Assembly: GCA_002104905.1 (NCBI GenBank)
Contig: MCFE01000631.1
Coordinates: forward strand, 1 to 51,336
DNA length: 51,336 nt
Origin: Basidiobolus meristosporus CBS 931.73
Lineage: Eukaryota; Basidiobolomycota; Basidiobolomycetes; Basidiobolales; Basidiobolaceae
Reading direction: 5' to 3'
The position numbers and the translations under genes are program-made. The notes under the pieces were generated by a model. The model saw nothing but the letters and a program-made list of their open reading frames with translations, was not told the DNA's origin and did not search any database. Every line of letters starts with the position of its first letter. Position 1 is the stretch's first letter. Below are positions 10,325 through 20,813 of the stretch, piece by piece.

Positions 10325-10693
10325 TATCATGATCTACTGCTTGAATGTTGAAGGTAGATCAGTTTTTAGTCAACCAATTAGTTTTATGTTTAGCCTAAGA
10401 GTATATCATTGTTAACTATCAAGTCAGTAGCATTAGACAGCAGATAAATCAGCAGATCCTTATCAGACAGGAATAGATATATCATGTAGGATCTTATTGG
10501 GTGATGATGATGCAATCAAATGAGTAATCAGCCACATCCTACATTAGTAAATACAATCAGTCAGCAACTGATCTGGCAAAAATGTATGTAAGGAGCTGCT
10601 GAAACCTCAATAAAAATCAGTTCAAGTTTTAGTGAATACAATACTAGCTTAACTCCCTATTTCTCTACAACTGCTACATCAAGAGTTGTAACT
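10325..10693 (+). repeat. Solo LTR of the gypsy A/B family
   Basis: 369 bp, the same length as the gypsy A LTR and similar across its length (tcatgatctactgcttgaatg ... agagttgtaact). It is flanked by the 4-bp duplication CTTT (10321-10324 and 10694-10697). The intact copia C gag of C3 (near 49575, aagtgcctttaactgc) shows the uninterrupted site. It arose by LTR-LTR recombination after insertion of a gypsy element. Confidence 0.85.
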
Positions 10694-11312
10694 CTTTAAT
10701 TGCATTTGCCCAATTTATATAAACTATGGAGCTTCTTGATACTTTACACACCAAAAAGACCTCTTTACTCAATATCAAGTAATTCAATCAAGATGGTTAT
10801 CATGGGGTGACAACATAAACTTGATGCAGTGGGAGAAGGAACAACCCAAGTAAACCTTAGAAGCAGTGAACACTACCTCACATTTGCCTTCAAAGAAGTG
10901 CTCTATGCTTCAGAAGTAGCCAAGACCTTTCTGTTTATAAGTAAGCTCATAGCAGAAGGACTCATTTTCAGCCTTGAAAATTCTGGAAGCTGGATCACTG
11001 ATCCAAATGGTGCCCATGTTGCTTTGGGTTTTGTAGATCAGAATCTACAAAAGTTCTCTTATATTCAGTTATATCTCTAATCTAATATAAGTTACTGGAA
11101 CAAAGAAGCACCATTGCTTTGGCATAGGAGATTTGGGCACATTTATTTTGAGTATTTGTACAAAAAGATCAATGCTCAGCTAAATTCAGGAGTAAAATTG
11201 TTCCCCCAGCTGATTTAGAGCACTCTGAAGCAAGCAAAAATGGGAAATAGGCCATGAGCTGTTCAAGAGCTCTGAGTTAATCAATACCAAGAAAAAAGTA
11301 GATCTAATCATT

Positions 11313-11523
11313 AGACTTGTTCTGTTGTGCCATTGATCATAGTGCCAGAAAGTGCTGTATATCTTGTTATTAATTTGCTATTTTAGGGTCATATGCATGT
11401 CAATTTTGATCCCAAATTGGCACTGTATGGCAACATCTGGCACTCTGTGGCATGATCAGGCACCATCTGGCATGCTATGGCACTATTGGGCACCATGATC
11501 AGCTGGAATGATGGAACAAGTCT
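11313..11523. mobile_element. MITE copy 1 of the AGACTTG family (211 bp)
   Basis: Termini agacttgttctgttg and gatggaacaagtct, with 3-bp duplication ATT (11310-11312, 11524-11526). Eight tandem decamers of the form TGGCAC(N4) run from 11418 to 11497 at an exact 10-bp period, and GTGCCA-type motifs occur near the other end. No coding capacity. It is inserted in copia C between the GAG-pre-integrase and integrase domains; C3 near 50810 shows the uninterrupted version. Confidence 0.9.
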
Positions 11524-11871
11524 ATTTTAGATCCGTGTGGGCCTAGACTTGATTTATCCACAGGATAGGATGAAGTATTTAATCACTTTTACTGAAGATT
11601 GTACAAAATACTTGTGGATATACATCATGAAAAGAAAAGGAGAAGCTCATTCCAAGTTCAGGCAGCTTAAAGTCTTGATGGAGAGAGAAACTGCTGAAAA
11701 AATCATGAAAATATGCTCCAACTATGAGGGAGATTTCACCTCAAAACATTTCATCTACTTCAGTAAAATTTATGGAATAACTAAAGATGCTACTGTGCCA
11801 TACTCCCCACAGCAAAATGGATAGCAGAATATGCACACAGATTAAAAATTGATATGGCAAGATCTATGATG

Positions 11872-12219
11872 CGTTGAAACACTTATGAGTTCATCAAATT
11901 ATTAATACATTATGAACTAGCACTTTGTTAGTGACGCATCTCAGAATAGTAACTTGGAAATTAGTTTGTAAGATATTTGCCAAGTATTAGGAATTAATGA
12001 AGTTCAAAGTTTTAGGAGAATCTGAAACTTGTTCAAATGAGCTGAGAATTGGCACATATATTGCTGAGACCTCCCTGATAATGAGCAAATAGTCACATAT
12101 ATGTAGTCTGGTAATTAGTGTAAATACTGTGTTACAACTCCATAAATCAACAAGTGAACAATATGTATATTATCCAACTCTCCATATTGCTTCCAAGATA
12201 TCTCTCTAGTATTTCAACT
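11872..12219 (+). repeat. 5' LTR of copia D
   Basis: Starts cgttgaaacac (ancestrally TGTTGAA) and ends ttcaact, just before GGTTATGAGCCCC at 12220-12232. It aligns to 19965-20311 along its whole length with many substitutions, so the insertion is old. Confidence 0.85.
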
Positions 12220-12232
12220 GGTTATGAGCCCC

Positions 12233-13594
12233 AAACTTGCTATATCTTGGGTGTCTACTTTGCTTTAATGCTATGTCTTTGGTCTATAGAAAAATTGCCT
12301 TGTCTACCTGAAGTTACAAGAGACAGAAACGTACTGCTGTTGGAAAGCGCTGCTAAGTAGGATATATTGCTATGAATAGAGAGGCATTTTCCTTTCAAGA
12401 AGACACTGCAAAGAAAAGAGGTTACAATCTAAGGAGTTCATGTCCATGGATTTCAAATTATCAAATGTTGCAACATATGAAGATTTGGGAAAACACATAA
12501 TTTCAGCTAAAAGTCCAGATTAATAAGGAGCATACTACAGGGAATATGTATTAGTGCTATGAATCTAATTTTCATCACATAAAGGAGCTATGTTGAGGAT
12601 TTGGATATACCTGGGTGTGGATCAGACTATTTCAGTATTTCAAGTACCTGCGTTTGTGCAGTGCATGTACATTAGTCTGTAATCACTTGAACCAAAAATT
12701 ATGTGCCTGCACTCTGGAGCCTCCTGCCACCCTAGTTTGGAGCCGGATATGAAGACAGATATATGGATTAGCTTGACTGTATCCTGAGGATCAGAATGAT
12801 ATATAATGCCAATATATAGTGCTAAAGAATGGTGATCTCACACTTGCCAACTTTGGAGTGGTATGCAGGATATAATAGTGGTTATATTTCTAGCACCAAT
12901 GATCCTAAGACTTTGTGAGACATTTATTAGACAAGCTATATGTCTAAATTAAGTATCAGAAACAGTGGGAGAAGATATATCTATAAATATCTGAACATGG
13001 AATTTGTACCTCCATCAAGAAAAGTGCTACTGGAGATCCTGACAAAAGTATATGCATATGGTTTCTATATATACTATGGAGAATATATGAAATACTATGA
13101 GGAATGTGCTAGTTGCCCTATACCAGTACATATATTACTGGGCATTTAGTGATTACAAATTCTTTTTTTTAGCATGAATCAGATGTTAATCTGGCAACAA
13201 TAGTTAGATCAATTTATTTGCAGCTCCCGGTTACAGGCCACACCTCAATAGTAATATCTGCTACCAAGATACTGAGAGAAAAGGCCTTTTCTAGGAAGCT
13301 TGTTTGATCAAATTTGATCAAGCCTACAAAAAGTGAAGTCAGATCTGAGTGGATGACCAACTTGGATGAAACATCTTAGAATAGAAGTGCTCTGCATACA
13401 TGAGGTTCCTGAGCACTCTTGGGGGATCTCAAAAGCTGTGGATATGTCACCTGCATGATCCAGATCTAGATCAAAATGGAAAACCCAACAACAAGCATCT
13501 TCAAGAGCAGATATGGAATAAAAACCTACTGCCAATAAGTTGTCAGTTTCTAAATGGAGTTAGATGATAACTAAGCTAGATTTGGACTATCTAG
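12233..13594 (+). pseudogene. copia D internal remnant, 5' side
   Basis: About 1.36 kb with no ORF over 85 codons. It lies between the copia D primer-binding site and gypsy A, where gag and protease are expected. I see no clear domain; the assignment comes from position only. Short open stretches at 12154-12360 and 12940-13149 are not recognisable. Confidence 0.5.
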
Positions 13595-13963
13595 TGTTAT
13601 GATCTGCCACTTAAATGCTTAAGTTAGATCAGCTTTTAGTGAAATCAATTAATTATATGCTTAGGTTATCAGTATATCAGTATTATCTATCATATCAGTA
13701 ACATTAGTCAGCAAATGAATCAGCAGATCCTTATCAGACAGAAATAGATATATTAAGTAGGATCTTATTGGGTGATGATGATGCAATCAAATGAGTCATC
13801 AGCCACAACCTATATTAGGAAATACTACTAGTCAGCAATTGATCTGGCAAAATATATATAAGGAGCTGCTGGAACCTCAATAAAAATCAGTTCAAGTTTT
13901 AGTGAATACAATACTAGCTAAACTCCCTATTCCTCTACAACTCTTATACCAAGACTTGTAACA
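13595..13963 (+). repeat. 5' LTR of gypsy A
   Basis: 369 bp, TGTTATGATCTGCC...CTTGTAACA. It contains a TATA-like element (TATATAAG, 13855-13862) and AATAAA at 13879-13884. It matches 18162-18526, 26749-27116, the solo LTR at 10325-10693 and the fragment at 32766-32984. Confidence 0.95.
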
Positions 13964-13964
13964 T

Positions 13965-13980
13965 TGGTAGCAGCAATACC
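13965..13980 (+). other. Primer-binding site of gypsy A (tRNA 3'-end type)
   Basis: TGGTAGCAGCAATACC begins one base after the LTR. Starting with TGG, it is complementary to a tRNA 3' end terminating in CCA, the usual gypsy mode and different from the half-tRNA site of the copia elements here. I cannot name the tRNA from sequence alone. Confidence 0.65.
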
Positions 13981-14021
13981 CAGAAACCTCCCTCCTGAAG
14001 AAAGAAGAAACCACCCTCAAG

Positions 14022-17000
14022 ATGTTGGACAATCAAGAATGGAAGAATGCCATGCAGCAAATCCTGGCCCAACAGCAACAGTTACTCCAAATCCTCAGCC
14101 AACAGCAACAAGGAATGACTACCATGGCTCAGAGCCAGCAAAGCCCTGTCAAGAGCAACTTTAGTGTGAACATCCACTGGTACCATGGTAGAGTCAATGA
14201 AAACCAGGGAACTTGGCTCTTTCAGATTGAAGAAGCTTTTAAAGCTAAAGGAATTGCTCCAGAAAGCAAGTTGCATTATGCAGCTTCTTACCTGGCAGAT
14301 GCAGCCTTACAGTGGTACCACAACAAGGTCAGGTCAGCCACTATGATGGGATGCTCTACAATCTCTACCTGGGATGAGTTTTTGTTGGAAATTCCGGATG
14401 CTTTTGAACCTCCACACCGGCAGACACTACTAAGAAGGAAGTTAAAGACACTCAGACAGAAAGGAATGGTTCAAGAATACATCTATGAGTACAGATGTCT
14501 ACTTGGACAAATTGAAAGAATGGACCCCCTGGATCAAGTTGAATACTATATTGATGGGTTGAAAGAAAAAACTTGCAAGGAAGTGAATTATCAAAGACCT
14601 CAGACTATTGAAGAAGTCATCAAGATTGCCATTGACTATGACTCAGCTATGTTTGGAGTTGGGAAGCCTACAGTGACTAATCAGAAAGGTTACTATCATT
14701 ATGAAAGAAGACAATCAGAAGCAGTACCAATGGAAATAGATGCTATGCAGAAGAACCCCACCTCAGATGAATGCAGGAAAAAAGGACTTTGTTTCAATTG
14801 CCACCAGCAAGGATACATCTCAAAGTACTGCCCCCAGAGTAGAAATGGACACCAACCAACAAGAACCTTCAACCATATTGAGTCCCATGAACACAGTAAT
14901 GTGGAGGATGAGCTTCAAGAACACTTAGAACTCACCTTCCATACAACAGAAGAGTACTTGTCCCAAATGACCTCAAACTCAGGGAAGTTATTGTACTTAA
15001 ATGGAGTAATCAATGAAGTACCTGCCAAGATCATGATTGACTCAGGAGCATTGCATGAGTACATTTCACAGCAATTTGCCTTGAAAGCTGGAATCAACTT
15101 GGAACCTACCAAATCAACTTCAGTCTCCACAGCTGATGGGAACTCTCACAAAAGCAACCGTATTACCCAGCCAGTAAGAATGAAGATCAATGACTATGAA
15201 GAAGACCTACAGGTTTATATATTTGGGAACTGCAAGTTTGACCTTGTACTTGGAAAAACCTGGCTATTTTGTCATAATCCATCAATCAACTGGAGAACTC
15301 ATGCTACTCAGATCCAAAAGGACAACAAGACCTATGTGCTATTACCTGCCAGGCTTGATTTCAACTTGGTCAATTCCAGTGTGTGTGAGACAAGTGAACT
15401 TAGCAAGACCCAGTTCTGAAGAGCACTTAGAAAAGGTACTCAGATGTTCCTCATGGCGGTATTACAGGAGGATTCTGCTGCCCCAGCACCCCAGCAGGTC
15501 CAGACTCTCTTGAAGAAATATTCAGACGTGTTTCCAGATGAGCTTGTAAGCTTACCACCAGTCAGAGACGTGGATCATGCCATTGACACAGGAGATAGCC
15601 CTCCAGTAAGCAAGACACCTTACCAAATGAGTCCATTGGAATTGAAGGAAATGAAGAGGCAAATTGATCAGCTATGGGAGCAAGGATACATCAGGCCCAG
15701 CAAGTCACCCTGGGGAGCACTAGTGCTTTTTGTGAAAAAGAAGGATGGAACACTTAGGATGTGCATTGACTACAGAGCCCTGAACTCAGTTACCATCAAG
15801 AAGTACCCCATACCTTGGATTGATGAGCTTTTGGACCAACTTAATGGAGCCACCATTTTCAGCAAGAGTGACATCATGTCAGGATACAACCAGATTAGGG
15901 TGAAACCAGAAGATATCCCTAAGTCAGCATTCAGGACCAGATATGGACATTACAAGTACTTATTCATGAGTTTTGGCCTCACTAATGCCCCTGCAACATT
16001 CATGATGGTGATGCAGACTGTCTTTCAGGAGTACTTAGACAAGCTTGTGATAATCTACCTGGATGACATATTGATTTACAGCAAGACAGAAGAGGATCAC
16101 ATGGTGCACATTGAAAAGGTCTTGAAGAAACTAAGAGAGAACAAGCTTTATGGCAAGCTAGCCAAGTGTGAATTCTTCAAGGAACACGTTGAATACCTGA
16201 AACACATAGTGACTAGCACAGGAGTGACTTTAGACTCTAAGAAGGTTGAAGTTATCAAGAATTTGAAGCAGCACCATAGCATATCAGAACTCAGATCATT
16301 CCTTGGAATGGCATCCTATTATTGGAGATTTGTCAAGTCCTTTGCAAGCATTTCAGCCCCTTTAACTGATATCCTCAAGAAAGACAACACCTACAAGTGG
16401 GATATAGCCTGTGAGACTGCATTTCAGATGCTCAAGAATGAACTTGCTAAGCTGCCAAGCTTAAGAATACCTGACTTCAGAAAAAAGTTTACCCTGTGCA
16501 CAGATGCTTCAGATTATGCAATTGGTGGAGTACTAAGCCAAGAACACAAAGGAAAGGACTACTCAGTTGCCTTTGAGTCCAAGAAACTGAACTCAGCAGA
16601 GCAAAACTATCCTGTGCATGAGAAGGAGATGCCTGCTATAATACACTGCCTGAAGACATGGAGATGCTATATTGAAGGAGTCAAATGCACTGTAAAGACT
16701 GATCATGCCTCACTGAAGTATATATTTACTCAGAATGTTCTAACAAGAAGAATGACAAGATGGAGCAAATACATTCAGCAATTTGACTTGGAGATTGTCT
16801 ACTGCCCTGGGAAAAACAACATGGTTGCTGATGGCTTATCAAGACTAGAACAAGTGGCACAACTCAAATTGGTGCATGAATCAGATTGGCCTAGCTGATT
16901 ACCACAATACTTGGAGGACCAAGCCATTCCTAATGAGGTGGATAAAGATATCACAAAGATAATCTGTGATGAAGCCAGCAAATTTGTAGTACAGGATGAA

Positions 17001-18152
17001 ACACTCTACCAAATTGTTGGTGGAAGCCCTATTGCCTATTGCCCTTATGTTTCTTGCTTGGATTTAATACATAAGCTACACAATGGATATGGACATCTTG
17101 GAATTGAAGGAACCTATAGTCTTGTGAAAGCCAGAGCATGGTGGCCCAGAATGAAACAAGACATTGAGAAGCTAGTGAAAACATGCCCAAATTGCCAAAT
17201 CAACCAAAGCCAATCACAGAGAATTGCCAAACTCTTTCCCTTGGAGCCTGTAAGACCATTTGAAAGATATGGAATTGACTATAGTAGAAGACTGCCAACT
17301 ATCAGGAAATGTAACCATTGGATCCTAGTGGCAATTGACCATGCCACTAAATGGCCAGTTGCTAAAGCTGTACCAATAGCCAGTGAACATAAAGTTACAA
17401 GTTTCATTTACCATGAGATCCTGATGAAGTTTGGATGCCCTGAGGATATCTTATCTGATAGAGGAGCAAACTTTATGGCAAAGACATTAGAGGCTTACCT
17501 GCAAATGCAGCAGATTAAACACTTGAAAACCTTGGCATATCACCCCAGAACTAATGGAGTCACTGAATGCTTTAATGGATTATTTGGAAAAATGCTGACC
17601 AAGTATGCAAATGGAGCTGTCAGTAGATGGGATGAGTATATAGACCAAGCACTCTTTGCATGCAGAGTCAGAGTACACAACACCACCCAGCAATCACCAT
17701 TTTACTTAGTGTATGGATGTGAACCAAGGATTCCAGGAGATCTCACACAACCAAAGCTTACAGATGCCTTAGAAGATGAACTTAGTCAGCCCAGTAGACA
17801 CCAGCAATTGGAATAAAGACAACAAGAGGCACAGGCCAAAGTATCTCAAAGTGCAGAAAGGATGAAGCAGAGATTTGATAAGACTATAGCACCAGAAGCA
17901 TTGACAGTTGGGAAGTTTGTATTGCTAAGAAACAACACTTGGGAGAAGTTTAAGCCACATTGGACAGGACCATTCAAGATCATCAGAGAATGTCTATTTG
18001 CAACTTACCAGCTAGTGGATAAATAAGGGAATATATGGGAAGATTTAGTTCATAGAGACAGACTCAAGCTTGCAAGACTTGCTGACAATACTGAACCATC
18101 AAGATATTGGTATCACAAGAAAAGAGATTCAGGAGAACCCTCTGAACTTTAG
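14022..18152 (+). pseudogene. gypsy A Gag-Pol polyprotein with four in-frame stops
   Basis: A single frame of about 1,376 codons from ATG 14022. Gln-rich start (residues 1-40); Ty3-type capsid (about 50-205); zinc knuckle at 257-270, where the His ligand is Tyr (CFNCHQQGYISKYC; gypsy B keeps His). Protease DSGA has Asp 340. RT has FVKKKDGTLRMCIDYRALN and YLDD at 679-682. RNase H has CTDASDYAIGG. The integrase HHCC finger lies at about 1017-1060, and the core triad is Asp 1086, Asp 1146, Glu 1182 (D-X59-D-X35-E). A GPF/Y-like module 'HWTGPFKII' is near the C-terminus. Stops: TGA 15417, TGA 16896, TAA 17814, TAA 18024. The 15417 stop is TGT in gypsy B. Confidence 0.9.
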
Positions 18153-18161
18153 TGGGGGGAA

Positions 18162-18526
18162 TGTTATGATCTGCCGCTTCAATGTTTAAGTTAGATCAGT
18201 TTTTAGTCAAATCAATTAGTTATATGCTTAGGTTATCAGTATATCAGTATTATCTATCATATCAGTGACATTAATCAGCAAATGAATTAGCAGATCCTTA
18301 TCAGACAGAAATAGATATATTAAGTAGGATCTTATTGGGTGATGATGCAATCAAATGAGTCATCAGCCACAACCTATATTAGGAAATACTACTAGTCAGC
18401 GATTGATCTGGCAAAATGTATAAAGGAGCTGCTGGAACCTCAATAATGATCAGTTCAAGTTTTAGTAAATACCATACTAGCTATAGTCCCTATTCCTCTA
18501 CTACTCTTATACCAAGACTTGTAACA
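18162..18526 (+). repeat. 3' LTR of gypsy A
   Basis: About 365 bp, preceded by the polypurine tract agtggggggaa (18151-18161). It ends CTTGTAACA and is followed by the CTAG duplication. It differs from the 5' LTR by scattered substitutions and small indels (gtgatgatgatgcaa versus gtgatgatgcaa). Confidence 0.95.
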
Positions 18527-19964
18527 CTAGCACACTAGATATGATCAGGTAATTGTATCACATAAGGGTAATGGAGTATTGATGAGTGGGAAAGCAGCAG
18601 AAAAGTCCATGAGAAATTGCACACTCAGAGGCATCATTTATATTATGGTGAACAAGGAAGTCAACTTCCTTGCAGTTAGAGATAGAGAAGTGGTACAAAG
18701 GGCTAACCTATAGGTTATAATGGGTGCAAATGATCATGGGCTGGTTCATTTGCATTGTCAATCACGCTCTATGCTGGAATGTTAGACTTGTTCCATCATT
18801 CCAGCTGATCATAGTGCCCAATAGTGCCATAGCATGCCATATGGTGCCTGATCATGCCACAGAGTGCCAGATGGTGCCATACAGTGCCAATTTGGGATCA
18901 AAATTGACATGCATATGACCTTAAAATATCAAATTACTAACAAAACATACAGCACTCTCTTGCACTATGATCAATGGCATAATGGAACAAGTCTATTCTA
19001 TTAAAAGTAACAGTGGCATATCAGAGCCATTATGGTGGATTTACTCAATTGGAAAGAGCCAGTTCCAATTGTACAGATTAAGTGCTATAGTAAATATGAG
19101 AACATATCTATCCTGTTTAGGAAAAAGCCTCTATGAGTAGCTACTAATCAGGCTGTGATATTTTGAGATATCAAATCAAGCCTATCAAGATGCAAACTGA
19201 AGATCTGAATATGCAACAGAGATATCAGTCTAAGAAAATTATGTCTAGATCAGAAAGATATATAAGATATATCTGGTTCAATTTTAGATGACATTAAGCA
19301 CCAAAGGATGTAGCTTCAGTAGGAGTTTAATGTCCCAGATCATGAATGAGGAAAACCCAGTCTAAAAACCATTGAAAGCACTTGTCTGGAAATGGAAACA
19401 TGAGATCAACTGGTGACAATCACAACACCATAATGTGATAGTTATTGGCTCTAGCAGAAAATATATAAGTTATACAACAAAAGCTATTATCCAGATCCAG
19501 TTATGGATATATAGAAAACAGACTAAGTTAATTGTACCATATAATGGAACTGTGGATGATCCAGATCTATTGGAAAGAAACTCCATCATAGCTTTGCCAG
19601 CTATCAACCAATTACACCCAAATAAAAAGCAGCAGAAAGACTCAAAGCTCAGCTACGTAACGGTACAAAGAATGACAGGGTATTATCAGTATCTCAAAGG
19701 TTTTATTCAATCAAGTGGAGATACTCATCAGAGACATTTTGTGATTAGATCAGAATGCAGACTCAAAGTAATATGGTATGAAGTATGTAAATAATAGTAT
19801 AGGCTTATACATAGTTATTACAGATAATACACAACATCTAACATAAGTTGGAGAATGTGTTGGTTTAATTGGCTAGGTGGTTATTTGCAGGTTTAATTCC
19901 AACCAGAAAATACCCTTCAGCACAGCAGGTTCATAGGTATATGAATATATTATGTGGGTTGGAG
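18527..19964 (+). pseudogene. copia D internal remnant, 3' side (RT/RNase H region)
   Basis: Decayed continuation of copia D after gypsy A, interrupted by a MITE at 18784-18994. The stretch 19435-19794 (119 codons) contains 'VTVQRMTGYYQYLKG', resembling the 'AVKRIFRYLKGT' block between RT and RNase H of copia elements, preceded by an 'INQLHPNKKQ' segment like 'VSQFMQNP'. The region ends at a TTGGAG purine tract before the 3' LTR. Identification is moderate and rests mainly on LTR context. Confidence 0.6.
18784..18994. mobile_element. MITE copy 2 of the AGACTTG family (211 bp)
   Basis: Termini agacttgttccatc and aatggaacaagtct. Duplication GTT (18781-18783) / ATT (18995-18997), one mismatch. 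Opposite orientation to copy 1. Eight GTGCC-type decamers at an exact 10-bp period run from 18814 to 18893. Inserted in copia D. Confidence 0.88.
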
Positions 19965-20311
19965 TGTTGAAGTAGTTAGGAGTTCACCAGATTATTAATA
20001 TATTTCAACTAGCACTTTGCTCAATAATGCATTTCAGAATATTAGCATAGAAATTAGTTTTTAAGATATTTGCTAATTATTAGCAATTAGTGAGGTACAG
20101 AATTTTGCAAAAATCTGAAACTCCTTCAAATGAGCTGAGACTTTGCACAGATACTGCTGAGACTCCCCTATTAGCAATCAAGTTCTTATCCTTATGTAGT
20201 TCTGCAATAAGTATGAGAATTGTATTGCAACTCAATAAATCTATCAGTGATATCATATAAATCCTCTAATTCTCCATTTCACTTCCAATATATCACTCTA
20301 ATGATTCAGCA
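19965..20311 (+). repeat. 3' LTR of copia D
   Basis: TGTTGAAGTAGTTAGG...GATTCAGCA, 347 bp, homologous to 11872-12219. It is followed by the TGATC duplication and resumption of the copia C integrase. Confidence 0.85.
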
Positions 20312-20501
20312 TGATCCACAATCAAAAGTTTTCCTATGATCTTTTGGAAGACTCATTAGCTACATACTGGAGTTATGAAAGTAAACAATAGTCCCAAACA
20401 TTGTACCCATGTACTTGGGACCTTCCTAAACCTATATATTGGGTTTGTTATGCCAAGGCCATGTAAAAGTATAAATACAACCTTTACATTGAGTAAATAT
20501 T
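20312..20501 (+). pseudogene. copia C (left copy) resumed: integrase tail and partial 3' LTR
   Basis: 20312 to about 20375 matches the C3 integrase directly downstream of the copia D target site (atgatcCACaatcaaaagtt...). A large deletion then joins it to the second half of a copia C LTR from about 20387 (cccaaacattgtacccatg, gtataaatacaacc). The LTR is cut at 20502 by H2. Confidence 0.75.
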
Positions 20502-20813
20502 AGACTTGCTCTGTGGGATAGTGCCACATAGTGCCAGCCTGATCATAGTGTTGGATCAATCCAGCACCCCACAGCACTAACTGGTGCTGTAGTTTCTACC
20601 ATCATGCCAGTTATAGGATATGGTTACCGGTAATTTTACTCAGTCTTACTCATGTTACTCAGAATAGTGCTTTTCTTACTTTATTTACTCTTGATCATGC
20701 TCCAGATATATTCCTCTCAGCAGATGTATTCTTGTTTGAATATACTGGGCACTTATAAGTATGTATACTATTTAATCTACTCTGCCATTTTATCCTAAAT
20801 GACTCTACCCAGT

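Larger units (their letters stand above)
10097..11871 (+). pseudogene. copia C (left copy) gag-protease-integrase remnant
   Basis: Starts with the half-tRNA PBS. Gag homology (AGKLDGS-like, then KMKMLLQERGL-like) runs to 10324. After the solo LTR (10325-10693) there is a short gag tail and then a deletion that joins gag to the protease region at about 10725 (the 'QHFTHQKE' equivalent). GAG-pre-integrase follows (10829-11300), then after the MITE (11313-11523) the integrase core (11537-11824; FTEDCTKYLW and VPYSPQQNG-like blocks). Stops and frame changes occur throughout. Copia D cuts it at 11872, and the sequence resumes at 20312. Order and sequence match C3 at 49380-51130. Confidence 0.85.
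13595..18526 (+). mobile_element. Full-length Ty3/gypsy retrotransposon (gypsy A)
   Basis: LTRs 13595-13963 and 18162-18526, with 4-bp target duplication CTAG (13591-13594, 18527-18530). The interior encodes gag, protease, RT, RNase H and integrase in gypsy order. The polyprotein frame is continuous from 14022 to 18152 without any frameshift and is broken only by in-frame stops. The LTRs differ at several percent of positions, so it is older than copia A but younger than its host element copia D. Confidence 0.95.
11872..20311 (+). mobile_element. Old full-length Ty1/copia element (copia D) with nested insertions
   Basis: LTRs at 11872-12219 and 19965-20311 (about 348 bp each) flank a badly decayed interior. 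The target duplication is TGATG (11867-11871) and TGATC (20312-20316), inside the copia C integrase at the 'SMIHDQ' codons. Joining the flanks recreates the sequence seen in C3 at about 51152. It contains gypsy A (13595-18526) and a MITE (18784-18994). The PBS is the same half-tRNA type as in the other copia elements. Confidence 0.85.

Noticed and set aside
11310-11526. Reading the MITEs as TA-duplicating Tc1/mariner-type elements, since TAGACTTG...CAAGTCTA is flanked by TA.
   Set aside because: The interrupted and empty sites (especially 31406-31621 versus about 39790) show a 3-bp duplication ACT outside AGACTTG...CAAGTCT.
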